Assembly: GCA_002897675.1 (NCBI GenBank)
Contig: BDSU01000028.1
Coordinates: 1-54,032, forward strand
Reading direction: 5' to 3'
From: a bacterium BMS3Abin02
Lineage (GTDB): Bacteria; Actinomycetota; Acidimicrobiia; Spongiisociales; UBA4744
DNA: 54,032 bases
This document shows, in pieces, positions 34,089 through 42,488 of this stretch. A program made the translations under genes and the position numbers. The notes beneath the pieces were generated by a model. The model ran no database searches. It saw only the letters and a program-made list of their open reading frames with translations, and had not been told where the DNA came from. Within the stretch, counting starts at the first letter, position 1; every line of letters begins with the position of its first letter.

Positions 34089-35217
34089 AGCCGAACTGGT
34101 CCAAGGCAACGAAGCCTGTGCCCGGGGAGCACTTGCGGCCGGCTGCCGCTTCTTCGGTGGGTACCCGATCACTCCCTCGTCGGAGATCGCCGAGCACATG
34201 GTTCGGCGCCTGCCGGGGGTCGGCGGAGTGTTTGTGCAGATGGAGGACGAGATCGCGTCGCTCGCCGCCGTCATCGGCGCCTCCCTCGCCGGATCGAAGG
34301 CAATGACCGCCACCAGCGGACCGGGCTTCTCGCTGATGCAGGAGCACATCGGGTATGCCGCGATGGCCGAGGTCCCGTGCGTGATCATCGACGTCATGCG
34401 GGGAGGTCCCAGTACCGGGCTTCCGACATCGCCGTCTCAAGGCGACGTGATGCAGGCGCGCTGGGGAACCCACGGTGACCATCCCGCGATCGTTCTCGCT
34501 CCTTCGTCCGTGGGAGAGGTGTTCGATCTCACCATCCGGGCCTTCAATCTGGCGGAACGCTTCTGCACCCCGGTCATCGTCATCTACGACGCGGTCATCG
34601 GCCACACGCGGGAGAGCGTCGTTCTGTCGGAGCCCGAACAGATCGAGAACCGGTTGCGTCCCGACGGCAGTGCCGATACCTCCTGGCCCAGGGCGACGCC
34701 GGTCGACGGTGTTCCCCCTCTGCCCGCCTTCGGGGACGGCTACCGGTTCCACGTGACCGGGCTGACCCACGACGAACGCGGCTTCCCGACCACGAATGCC
34801 AAACTGGCCGAGGCGTTCATCACGCGGATCCATGCCAAGGTCGAAGCCCATGCCGAGGACATCATCCAGGTGGAGCGTTACCTGCTCGACGACGCCGACA
34901 TCGCCATCTTCGCCTACGGGATCGTGGGTCGATCGGCACGTGAGGCGGTGGATCGGGCTCGCGCCGCCGGTGTCAAAGCCGGTCTGATCCGGCCCCTGAC
35001 CCTGTGGCCGTTCCCGCACGCGCAGGTCATCGAGGCCGCAAAGCAGGTCGACCGCCTCATCGTGGCCGAAATGAACCTGGGACAGCTCATCGGTGAGGTC
35101 GAGCGATCTGCTGCGGGACAGGTCGAGATCGTCGGGCACCTGCGAGCCGACGGTGAGCCGATCACCCCCACCGATCTCTTCGACGTGCTCACGTCCGGTG
35201 GCGGAGGGCGGCCATGA
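34081..35217 (+). CDS. korA: 2-oxoacid:ferredoxin oxidoreductase, alpha subunit (KorA type)
   Basis: 378 aa. LVQGNEACARGALAAGCRFFGGYPITPSSEIAE is the KorA/VorB opening; SGPGFSLMQEHIGYAAMAEVPCVIIDVMRGGPSTGLPT is the classical core. It has no gamma domain fused, so it pairs with separate korB and korC. Substrate may be 2-oxoglutarate, as in Thauera where KGOR regenerates reduced ferredoxin for benzoyl-CoA reductase, but phenylglyoxylate or another 2-oxoacid is possible. Confidence 0.88.
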   Translation: MSRAELVQGNEACARGALAAGCRFFGGYPITPSSEIAEHMVRRLPGVGGVFVQMEDEIASLAAVIGASLAGSKAMTATSGPGFSLMQEHIGYAAMAEVPCVIIDVMRGGPSTGLPTSPSQGDVMQARWGTHGDHPAIVLAPSSVGEVFDLTIRAFNLAERFCTPVIVIYDAVIGHTRESVVLSEPEQIENRLRPDGSADTSWPRATPVDGVPPLPAFGDGYRFHVTGLTHDERGFPTTNAKLAEAFITRIHAKVEAHAEDIIQVERYLLDDADIAIFAYGIVGRSAREAVDRARAAGVKAGLIRPLTLWPFPHAQVIEAAKQVDRLIVAEMNLGQLIGEVERSAAGQVEIVGHLRADGEPITPTDLFDVLTSGGGGRP

Positions 35218-36038
35218 GCGCCGTCGACACCTACCTTCGCGAATGGGCAATGCCCCATATCCTCTGTCCCGGCTGTGCCCACGGCATCGTGCTCAAGGCC
35301 TTCCTGGAAGCCGTCGACGAGCTACGGATCGACCAGGACAAGCTGGCGATGGTGGCCGGGATCGGCTGCAGCGGCCGGTTGGTGGGCTACGTGGATTCCT
35401 GCACCCTGCACGGAACCCACGGCCGGGCTCCCGCCTTCGCGACCGGGCTCAAGCTCGCTCGCCCCGAGCTGAACGTGGTCGTGATCACCGGGGACGGAGA
35501 TGGTCTCGCCATCGGCGGCAATCACCTGATCCATGCGGCCCGCAGGAACATCGACATCACCGTGCTCTTGCTCAACAATGCGACCTACGGGATGACCGGA
35601 GGTCAGGTCGCTCCCACCACTCCGGGAGGTGCCGTGACGTCGACGACCCCGGAAGGGAACACCGAGCCGGACTTCGATGCCTGCAAACTACTCATCGGAG
35701 CCGGAGCCTCCTTTGTGGCTCGCGTTCTCGCCGCGAACCCCCTCGAGATGACGAAAGTCATGGCAGACGGCATGAGCCATCGAGGCTTCTCGTTCATCGA
35801 AGTGATCAGCGACTGTCCTGCGATCTACGGGCGGTACAACAAGCTCGGCGACGGCGCGGAGATGCTGGCCTGGATGGCGCGCTGTGACGACAGCGTCTCC
35901 GGTCCGTTGTTCTCCAAGAAGTTCGTGAACCACGTGCCCTCCTCGGTGGCGCCACCCGGGTTGGCGACCGGCGTCCTCCAGAGGGACGTGAAGCCGGTGT
36001 TCGCCGGAGTCCGAAAGGTCGAAGACGATGAGTCGTAG
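35214..36038 (+). CDS. korB: 2-oxoacid:ferredoxin oxidoreductase, beta subunit (KorB type)
   Basis: 274 aa. ThDP-binding beta subunit: GDGDGLAIGGNHLIHAARRN for Mg/ThDP, NNATYGMTGGQ, and proximal [4Fe-4S] ligand candidates in LCPGCAHG, GIGCSGRL and ISDCPAIYG. It holds the active-site cofactor and first electron acceptor. ATGA overlap with korA and an 11-base overlap with korC indicate equal expression of the complex. Confidence 0.9.
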   Translation: MSAVDTYLREWAMPHILCPGCAHGIVLKAFLEAVDELRIDQDKLAMVAGIGCSGRLVGYVDSCTLHGTHGRAPAFATGLKLARPELNVVVITGDGDGLAIGGNHLIHAARRNIDITVLLLNNATYGMTGGQVAPTTPGGAVTSTTPEGNTEPDFDACKLLIGAGASFVARVLAANPLEMTKVMADGMSHRGFSFIEVISDCPAIYGRYNKLGDGAEMLAWMARCDDSVSGPLFSKKFVNHVPSSVAPPGLATGVLQRDVKPVFAGVRKVEDDES

Positions 36039-36558
36039 CGAGATCCGGATCGCGGGCGCCGGTGGCCAGGGCGTTGTCACGGCCGGCCGGATCCTTGCCG
36101 AAGCCGCGATCCTGTCCGGCAGCAACGCCACCCACAGCCAGGTCTACGGGCCCCAGTCTCGTGGTGGCGCCAGCCGCTCCGACGTCGTGATCGCAACGGG
36201 GGAGATCGGCTTCCCGCTGGCGGACGACATCGACGTCTTGGTGGTCCTGAGTGCCGAGGCGTACGCCCGGTACCAGCCCGAGCTGGGAGAGCACGGCCGC
36301 CTGGTCGTCGACGGGCGCTGCGCCCCCGATTCGGTCGATGTCGACCGGTTTCCGGTCGTCGACACGGCGCGTGCGATCTCGGGCGGCCAGCTCGTCACCG
36401 GCGTGGTGGCCCTGGGGTTGCTGCAGGCCCTCACCGGAGTGGTCGACACGGATGCCCTTCGCCGGGCGGTCGCGGCCAGAGTTCCCACCCTGCACCGGAA
36501 GATGAACCTGGATGCCCTGAGCGCCGGGATGGCTCTGGTCGGTGGGGGGACGGCATGA
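36028..36558 (+). CDS. korC: 2-oxoacid:ferredoxin oxidoreductase, gamma subunit (KorC type)
   Basis: 176 aa. IRIAGAGGQGVVTAGRILAEAA and HSQVYGPQSRGGASRSDVVIA are the gamma-subunit CoA-region motifs. It is similar in fold to the IorB N-terminal domain but carries no ferredoxin extension. It completes a KorABC set lacking a separate delta ferredoxin gene. Overlaps the following tetR by four bases. Confidence 0.88.
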   Translation: MSRSEIRIAGAGGQGVVTAGRILAEAAILSGSNATHSQVYGPQSRGGASRSDVVIATGEIGFPLADDIDVLVVLSAEAYARYQPELGEHGRLVVDGRCAPDSVDVDRFPVVDTARAISGGQLVTGVVALGLLQALTGVVDTDALRRAVAARVPTLHRKMNLDALSAGMALVGGGTA

Positions 36559-37166
36559 CGGACGAATTCACGACGAGGGAGCGCATCCGTCGGGAAGCCG
36601 CGGCGCTCTTCCGCAAGAAAGGATTCAACGGGACGAGCATGGCCGAGCTCGCCGAGCACGTGGGCATCACCAAGTCGAGTCTCTACCACCATTTCCCGAG
36701 CAAGCAGGCCCTGCTGTCGGAGATCATCGAGCTGACGGTGAATCGGGTGACGCCGCTCCTGCAAGAGGTGGCGGACTCCGATCTGCCGATCCGTGAGCGG
36801 CTGGGCAGGGCGGTGGTCCTCCATACCGTGGAGGCGATACGCGATCGGGACGCCGTCGCCTGCTTCGTCGAGGAGGGCCGATACCTGGCTCCCGACCTCA
36901 TGGCTGCCCACGTGGCAAGGAGGGACCGCTACGAGGCCATCTTCCGGCGAATGCTCGAGGAAGGTATCGCGTCGGGCGAGTTCGTGGATCAGGATGTTGC
37001 CCTCTCCGTAAGGGCCATCCTCGGGACGTGCAACTCGGTGGTGCGTTGGTACCGGTCGGACGGAGACCACACCCCCGAGGAGATCGCGTCGCAGTTCGCC
37101 CACTTCACGGTGCGCGGTGCAAGTGGCGCGAAAGGTGTGTATTCCGTCCTGGGAAGTGACAGGTGA
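36555..37166 (+). CDS. TetR-family regulator, second in the island
   Basis: 203 aa. The N-terminal domain RIRREAAALFRKKGFNGTSM, AELAEHVGITKSSLYHHFPS and KQALLSEII is a clear TetR helix-turn-helix. It is embedded mid-operon between korC and the CoA-transferase with ATGA and GTGA overlaps, so it is co-transcribed with its probable targets. It may act at the CCAACCG-type palindrome at 30131-30154 or at the other ACCG-containing sites; that is inference. Confidence 0.87.
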   Translation: MTDEFTTRERIRREAAALFRKKGFNGTSMAELAEHVGITKSSLYHHFPSKQALLSEIIELTVNRVTPLLQEVADSDLPIRERLGRAVVLHTVEAIRDRDAVACFVEEGRYLAPDLMAAHVARRDRYEAIFRRMLEEGIASGEFVDQDVALSVRAILGTCNSVVRWYRSDGDHTPEEIASQFAHFTVRGASGAKGVYSVLGSDR

Positions 37167-38386
37167 GCGGGGCACTCGAAGGCGTCACCGTGCTCGACCT
37201 CTCCCAGGGGGCGGCCGGACCCACCTGCGCCATGTACCTCGGCGACCTGGGCGCCGACATCCTCAAGGTGGAGCCCCCCGGTGGGGAGTGGGGGCGGAGG
37301 TTGGGCCCTCCTTTCGTCGGGGGCGTCGCGGCGGCATTCCTGGGGATGAACCGCAACAAGCGGAGCGTCGTGGTCGATCTCAAGAAGCCGGGAGGATCCG
37401 AAGTCGTCCTGAGGCTGGCCGAGCACTCCGACGTGGCCCTCGAGAGCTTCCGGCCAGGGGTCGCCGAACGTCTCGGCATCGGCTACGAAACCATGGCGAA
37501 GCGCAACCCCCGGCTGATCTACGCGGCAATCTCCGCCTTCGGCCGGTCCGGGCCGTGGCGTGACCGTCCCGGCGTCGACGGTGTCGCCCAGGCCATGGGG
37601 GGAATCATGAGTGTCACCGGAACGGCCGACGGCCCACCGGTCAAGGTGGGGGTCCCGGCCGCCGACATGGCCGGGGGCATGTATACGTCGCAGGCCATCA
37701 TCGCGGCCCTCTTCGCCAGGGAGCGGACGGGCCGCGGCCAGCGGGTCGACGTATCCCTGCTCGATTCGCTTCTCGCCTACCAGGTCGTGCCGCTCTCGAT
37801 GTTCCTCGCAAGCGGAGAATCGCCCCGACGCCTGGGAAGCGCAGCCCCCTATGCGGCTCCGAACGAGGCATTCGCGACCAGCGACGGTCATGTGATGGTT
37901 GCCGCCTACACCCCCAAACGGTGGCCGGCGCTCTGCCGCGTCTTGGGCAAGCCGGAACTGGCGACCGATCCGCGCTTCGACACCAACGAGAAGCGAGTCC
38001 GCGGCCGACCTGCGCTGCGAGAGGTCCTGGAACCGTTGTTTCGTGCCAGAACGACGGCGGAGTGGATCGAGGTGCTCGACGAGGCCGACATCCTCTGTGG
38101 ACCGCTGCTGACGTACTCCGAATTGGTCGCAGAGGAACACGTCGTCAAAGGGGATGCGATCGTGACCGTCACGCATCCTGCGATCGGCGAGGTCAGCTCG
38201 CCGGTGTTCCCGGGCCGCTTCTCGGAGACGCGCGGCGACGTCACCGGACCGCCGCCGCCACTGCCCGGTGAGCACTCGGAAGCGATCCTGGGGGAGTGCG
38301 GTTTCGGCGAGGACGAGATCCGTGAGCTGCTTCGCATCGGTATCGTGAGTGGCGTCCAGGACGAACCCGAAAGGAGTACCCAGTGA
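37163..38386 (+). CDS. Class III (CaiB/Frc family) CoA-transferase
   Basis: 407 aa. Family marks are the N-terminal [20 protein letters not shown] and [40 protein letters not shown] with the probable catalytic Asp, and [15 protein letters not shown]. It moves CoA from one acyl-CoA to a carboxylic acid without ATP. In this operon it could activate an aromatic or dicarboxylic acid using succinyl-CoA or glutaryl-CoA; the acceptor is unknown. Confidence 0.88.
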   Translation: MSGALEGVTVLDLSQGAAGPTCAMYLGDLGADILKVEPPGGEWGRRLGPPFVGGVAAAFLGMNRNKRSVVVDLKKPGGSEVVLRLAEHSDVALESFRPGVAERLGIGYETMAKRNPRLIYAAISAFGRSGPWRDRPGVDGVAQAMGGIMSVTGTADGPPVKVGVPAADMAGGMYTSQAIIAALFARERTGRGQRVDVSLLDSLLAYQVVPLSMFLASGESPRRLGSAAPYAAPNEAFATSDGHVMVAAYTPKRWPALCRVLGKPELATDPRFDTNEKRVRGRPALREVLEPLFRARTTAEWIEVLDEADILCGPLLTYSELVAEEHVVKGDAIVTVTHPAIGEVSSPVFPGRFSETRGDVTGPPPPLPGEHSEAILGECGFGEDEIRELLRIGIVSGVQDEPERSTQ

Positions 38387-39195
38387 CGGATGAGCAAGCC
38401 GCCAACGGCGAAGAAACCCCTGTGCTGTATGAGCGCGTCGGAGCGGTAGGGGTACTGACCCTGAACCGACCCCATGCCCTCAACTCGATGACCGTCGCGA
38501 TGCTGGAGGAGATGGCCCGCATTCTCGACGAGATCGAGGCCGACCCGGACACCCGGGTTCTCGTCGTGACCGGATCGGGTGAGAAAGCATTCTGCGTGGG
38601 AGCCGACCTGAAGAGCCGGGGCAAGAAGTTCGAGGCGGGTTTGATCCACGACCCGCTCGGTCTGCTCGTACGCAGCGTCTTCGGTCGTCTCGAGAACCTG
38701 CACATGCCGGTCATCATGGCGATCCGCGGCTACGCCTTGGGAGGCGGTCTGGAGCTGGCTCTGGCCGGTGACCTTCGAGTGGCGGCGGAGGGAGCCCGAC
38801 TGGGCTTTCCCGAGGCCAAGGTCGGGAGTCTGCCGGGAGCCGGCGGGACCCAGCGGGCCACACGTCTGATCGGACCCGGTTTCACGAAGGAGCTGATGTT
38901 CACCGCCGACCATATCGGTGCCGAGGATGCGTTGCGCATGGGCCTGGTCAACCGCGTGGTGCCCGATGACGACCTGATGGAGGAGACGATGGCGCTGGCT
39001 CGGCGCATCGCCGGCCGTGCCCCGCTGTCCCATGATCGGGTCAAGGTGCTGGTGAACCGGGCCACCGAGACCGACCTCGAAACCGGCCTGGAGCTCGAGT
39101 CGACGAGTCACGCCGTGCTGCGTGCCAGCGAAGATCGAAACGAGGGGATCCAAGCCTTCATCGACAAGCGGCCCCCGAAATTCAAGGGACGATGA
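38383..39195 (+). CDS. Enoyl-CoA hydratase/isomerase family protein
   Basis: 270 aa crotonase: [14 protein letters not shown] and [17 protein letters not shown] form the oxyanion hole with one Glu, and [17 protein letters not shown] supplies the second catalytic Glu, so it should hydrate a 2-enoyl-CoA. It lacks the Dch SFGASVEEH motif. A role in side-chain beta-oxidation or on a pimeloyl-type intermediate is reasonable. GTG start with AAAGGAG seven bases before it. Confidence 0.87.
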   Translation: MTDEQAANGEETPVLYERVGAVGVLTLNRPHALNSMTVAMLEEMARILDEIEADPDTRVLVVTGSGEKAFCVGADLKSRGKKFEAGLIHDPLGLLVRSVFGRLENLHMPVIMAIRGYALGGGLELALAGDLRVAAEGARLGFPEAKVGSLPGAGGTQRATRLIGPGFTKELMFTADHIGAEDALRMGLVNRVVPDDDLMEETMALARRIAGRAPLSHDRVKVLVNRATETDLETGLELESTSHAVLRASEDRNEGIQAFIDKRPPKFKGR

Positions 39196-39217
39196 GAGCA
39201 CGAAGGAGGTAACGAAC

Positions 39218-39964
39218 GTGAATGTGAAAGACCGAGTTGCCATTGTCACGGGTTCCGGCCAGGGGATCGGTGAGGGGATCGCCCGGGCACTGGCCGGAGC
39301 CGGCGCCAAGGTCGTCGTGAACGATCTCGTGCCCGAGAAGGTCGAAACGGTCGTCGCCGATCTCAAAGCCGCAGGCTTCGATGCCGTTGGTCACACCGCC
39401 AACGTGGCGACCGCCGAAGGAGCCGAAGGTCTGGTGGCCGCGGCGCTGGAAGCGTACGGCCGTGTCGACATCCTGGTGAACAACGTCGGGATCGCCCGAG
39501 ATGGCTGGCTGGCCAAGATGAGCGAGGAAGACTGGGACAGCGTCCTGCAGGTCAACCTCAAATCCCAGTTCCTGTGCTGTCGGGCCGTTGCGCCGCACAT
39601 GATGGCGCAGAAGTCGGGCCGGATCATCAACATCTCGTCGCGTGCCTGGCTGGGGGGACCGGGCCAGGCGAACTACGCGGCCTCCAAAGGCGCCGTGATC
39701 AGCCTGACCCGCACGCTGGCGCTCGAGATGGCCCGCTACGGGATCACCGCCAATTGCATCGCTCCGGCGCTCGTGGACACCCCGCTCTTTCGGGGGCTGA
39801 AGGAGGAGGTTCGGGAGCGGCTCGTCAAGACGATTCCGCTGCGTCGAGTCGGCACCCCGGCGGATATCGGCAACGCCGCGCTGTTCCTGGCGTCGGACGA
39901 GTCGTCCTACGTGACCGGCCAGACGCTGTACGTCTGCGGCGGCCGCAGCCTGGGGGCAGGTTGA
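39218..39964 (+). CDS. Short-chain dehydrogenase/reductase (FabG-like 3-hydroxyacyl-CoA dehydrogenase candidate)
   Basis: 248 aa classical SDR: TGSGQGIGEG cofactor loop, NNVG, catalytic Ser (ISSRAW) 13 residues before Tyr in YAASKGA, and the FabG-type ending DESSYVTGQTLYVCGG. ND at the end of beta-2 (VVVNDL) favours NAD over NADP. With the neighbouring hydratase it could oxidise 3-hydroxypimeloyl-CoA or another 3-hydroxyacyl-CoA. GTG 39218 has AAGGAGG upstream. Confidence 0.86.
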   Translation: MNVKDRVAIVTGSGQGIGEGIARALAGAGAKVVVNDLVPEKVETVVADLKAAGFDAVGHTANVATAEGAEGLVAAALEAYGRVDILVNNVGIARDGWLAKMSEEDWDSVLQVNLKSQFLCCRAVAPHMMAQKSGRIINISSRAWLGGPGQANYAASKGAVISLTRTLALEMARYGITANCIAPALVDTPLFRGLKEEVRERLVKTIPLRRVGTPADIGNAALFLASDESSYVTGQTLYVCGGRSLGAG

Positions 39965-39980
39965 GGGAGGTTCCGACACG

Positions 39981-41255
39981 ATGGGCATGACGCTGGCAGA
40001 GCGTATCCTGGCCAAGGCGGCAGGGCGGGAGCAGGTCACGGCGGGCGAGTTCGTCGTCGCCGACATCGACCTTGCCCTACTGCACGACATCTTCGCCGCC
40101 CAGGTGTTCGACCTGCTTCGAGATGTGGGGGTGGGCCGCCTCTTCGACCCGACCAGGACGGTGGTCGTGATCGACCACCTCGTTCCGGCGCCTTCGGTCG
40201 AGGCGGCGAGCGTTCACCAGAGGATCCGAGAACACGTATCCCGGCTCGGTATCACCACCTTCTACGACGCGGGCGAGGGTATCTGCCACCAGTTGCTCCC
40301 TGAGCGGGGCCATGTCCGGCCGGGGATGCTGATCGTGGGAACGGATTCGCACACGACGACGTACGGCGCGCTCGGTGCCGGCGGCACCGGAATCGGCACC
40401 TCGGAGATGGTCTACGCGCTGGCCACGGGGAGGCTCTGGTTCCGGGTGCCCGAGACCATCCGATTCGAGTTGACCGGTGACCTGCTGCCTGCGGTCTCGT
40501 GGAAGGACGTGATCTTGTACCTGGCCGGACGTTTCGGAGCCGACGCCGCCCAGTACCGCGCGATGGAGTTTGGTGGACCGGCCGCGGCGAACGCAGACAT
40601 GTCGAGCCGGCTCACGGTCTCCAACATGGCGGTCGAGATGGGAGCCAAGTTCGGCCTGTTCGCCGCCGACGAGGTCACCGACGCCTATCTGCGAGAGCAC
40701 GGAGGAACCGGCTCCGAGCCTTTCGAGCCGGACACCGACGCGAGCTACGAGGCCGTCCACGAGATATCGCTCTCGGATCTGCCTCCGCAGGTGGCGATGC
40801 CGAACGAGGTGGACCGGGTCGGCCCGGTGGCCGATGTCGAGGGTGTCACGATCGACCAGGCCTTCGTCGGATCCTGTACCAACGGGCGGATCGAGGACCT
40901 TCGAGCGGCGGCGGACGTGCTCGACGGGCGCCACATAGCCGCAGGAGTTCGTCTTCTCGTGGCCCCGGCCTCCCGGGCCGTCCTCCAGGAGGCCATGAGG
41001 ACGGGAGTGCTGGCCTCGCTCGTCGATGCGGGCGCCTCCGTGCTCGTACCCGGGTGCGGTCCCTGTTTCGGGGGTCACGGCGGGCTCCTCGGGCCGGGCG
41101 AACGCTGTATCGGCACCAGCAACCGCAACTTCATCGCACGGATGGGAAGCGCCCAGGCCGAGATCTACCTCGCTTCGCCTGCGACCGTGGCGGCGTCGGC
41201 GCTGGTCGGGCGCATCACCGATCCCCGGCACCTGGAGGCGACCGATGTCTCGTGA
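39981..41255 (+). CDS. Aconitase-superfamily large subunit (LeuC/homoaconitase/dimethylmaleate hydratase type)
   Basis: 424 aa, length of the two-subunit archaeal/bacterial LeuC type. It has GTDSHTTTYGALGAGGTGIG, then FVGSCTNGRIEDLRAAA and PGCGPCFGGHGG, which together give the three Cys of a [4Fe-4S] cluster. It hydrates and dehydrates a 2- or 3-hydroxy di- or tricarboxylic acid with its small partner. A housekeeping LeuC is less likely inside this catabolic run. Substrate could match the LeuA-like synthase product or a PrpF-family product. Confidence 0.86.
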   Translation: MGMTLAERILAKAAGREQVTAGEFVVADIDLALLHDIFAAQVFDLLRDVGVGRLFDPTRTVVVIDHLVPAPSVEAASVHQRIREHVSRLGITTFYDAGEGICHQLLPERGHVRPGMLIVGTDSHTTTYGALGAGGTGIGTSEMVYALATGRLWFRVPETIRFELTGDLLPAVSWKDVILYLAGRFGADAAQYRAMEFGGPAAANADMSSRLTVSNMAVEMGAKFGLFAADEVTDAYLREHGGTGSEPFEPDTDASYEAVHEISLSDLPPQVAMPNEVDRVGPVADVEGVTIDQAFVGSCTNGRIEDLRAAADVLDGRHIAAGVRLLVAPASRAVLQEAMRTGVLASLVDAGASVLVPGCGPCFGGHGGLLGPGERCIGTSNRNFIARMGSAQAEIYLASPATVAASALVGRITDPRHLEATDVS

Positions 41256-41745
41256 CCTGCTGCGAGGCCGCGTGTGGAAACTCGACCACAACGTCAGCAC
41301 GGATGTGCTGTCTCCCGGTGCGTACGCCGTCGACCCGGTCGAGGTCCGCAAGCTCCACGTTCTCGAATCGGTGAACCCGGCGTTTGCCTCCGAGGTGGAA
41401 CCCGGCGACGTCATCGTGGCCGGGCGCAACTTCGGGTGCGGGTCGAGTCGCGAGACGGCCGCGGAGAACCTGAAGGCGCTTGGCGTGGCCTGTGTCGTCG
41501 CCGAATCGCTCTCGCGGCTCTTCATGCGCAACGCGGTCGCCGTCGGGTTGCCGATACTCGTCTGCGCCGGCGTTCATGCGGCGTTTGCGGATGGGGACGT
41601 CATCGAAGTCGACCTCGCCTCGGGCCGGGTCCGCAACATCGCCGGCGGCTCCGAGCTGCAAGGCGACTCGTTGCCCGAGGAAATGCGGGAGATCCTCGCG
41701 GCCGGCGGGATTCTCGCCATGCTCAGGAAGCAGAGTGCCGTATGA
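41245..41745 (+). CDS. Aconitase-superfamily small subunit (LeuD type)
   Basis: 166 aa, LeuD-like swivel domain: NVSTDVLSPGAY at the N-terminus and GRNFGCGSSRETAAENLKALGVACVVAESL for substrate binding. The short bridging loop after the first motif, where specificity of LeuD versus homoaconitase versus dimethylmaleate hydratase is read, shows AVDPVEVRKLHV, which I cannot assign. Overlaps the large subunit by 11 bases. Confidence 0.87.
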   Translation: MSRDLLRGRVWKLDHNVSTDVLSPGAYAVDPVEVRKLHVLESVNPAFASEVEPGDVIVAGRNFGCGSSRETAAENLKALGVACVVAESLSRLFMRNAVAVGLPILVCAGVHAAFADGDVIEVDLASGRVRNIAGGSELQGDSLPEEMREILAAGGILAMLRKQSAV

Positions 41746-41819
41746 CTGAAGCTCCTGCGTCGAGAGGGACTTCCGGCCGGCTCGCCGACGCCCATCGTGT
41801 GCAACCGCACAGGCGGTAA
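41742..41819 (+). CDS. Possible 25-aa leader peptide ORF
   Basis: A 25-codon frame begins ATGA-overlapped with the small-subunit stop and ends three bases before the PAS-LuxR ATG. It may only carry ribosomes across the gap to couple translation, or be meaningless. The peptide (MTEAPASRGTSGRLADAHRV...) has no recognisable motif. Confidence 0.25.
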   Translation: MTEAPASRGTSGRLADAHRVQPHRR

Positions 41820-41822
41820 CCG

Positions 41823-42488
41823 ATGAGCACCGTGACCGCGATCGATTCGAGCGTCGGAGGGGCGCTCGCCGAGCTGCTCGACATTCTCGGCAGGACCGCC
41901 GATGGCATGATCGCGATCGACGGGGAGTTCCGCATCATCGCCTGGAACGAGGCGGCTACCGAGCTCCTGGGCTACTCCCCGGCCGAAGCTCTGGGGAGAC
42001 CCTGCCACGAGATCCTCTGCTGGCGTGATCGACATGGAGACGCCGTATGCGACCTCTGCCCCGCGGCCGCCCCGGGTGAAGCCGACGAGATCATCGCAAC
42101 CCGGGAGGTGCTGGGCAGGTCCGCGGCCGGCAAGACGCTCTGGCTGAACGCATCCACCATCGTTCCCCCCGCCGGGCTTCGTGACCGGTGCCGGCTGGTG
42201 CACCTGATCAGAGAAGTCGCCCTTCCCCCCGAGCTGGAGAGGGTCGTCGTCGAGCGGTTGGGAGGTTGGAGCCTTGCCACCGCCGACGGTGTCGGGAATC
42301 TCGACGTGTTGACTTCCCGGGAGCGGGACGTGCTTCGCCTCCTGACCGAGGGACTCGACGGGGCCGCCATCGCCGAGCGGCTGTTCCTGTCGCCGGCGAC
42401 CGTCCGCAATCACATCCAGCACATTCTCACCAAGCTCGGTGTCCACAGCCGGGTCGAGGCCGTGGCGCTGGCTCTACGCCGTCGCTAG
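41823..42488 (+). CDS. PAS-LuxR regulator with Cys-rich sensor
   Basis: 221 aa. A PAS domain (residues ~15-120: LGRTADGMIAIDGEFRIIAW, NEAATELLGYSPAEALGRPC) contains C-x4-C-x9-C-x2-C in CHEILCWRDRHGDAVCDLCP, then a LuxR-type DNA-binding domain (LTSRERDVLRLLTEGL, IAERLFLSPATVRNHIQHIL). The four Cys could hold a metal or Fe-S cluster and sense oxygen or redox state. As last gene of the aromatic operon, it may tie expression to anoxia; that is inference. The stop overlaps that of hemerythrin. Confidence 0.83.
   Translation: MSTVTAIDSSVGGALAELLDILGRTADGMIAIDGEFRIIAWNEAATELLGYSPAEALGRPCHEILCWRDRHGDAVCDLCPAAAPGEADEIIATREVLGRSAAGKTLWLNASTIVPPAGLRDRCRLVHLIREVALPPELERVVVERLGGWSLATADGVGNLDVLTSRERDVLRLLTEGLDGAAIAERLFLSPATVRNHIQHILTKLGVHSRVEAVALALRRR

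Noticed and set aside
39981-41745. Housekeeping leucine biosynthesis leuCD
   Set aside because: Located inside a coupled catabolic operon with no leuB; kept as a possible annotation only in evidence.
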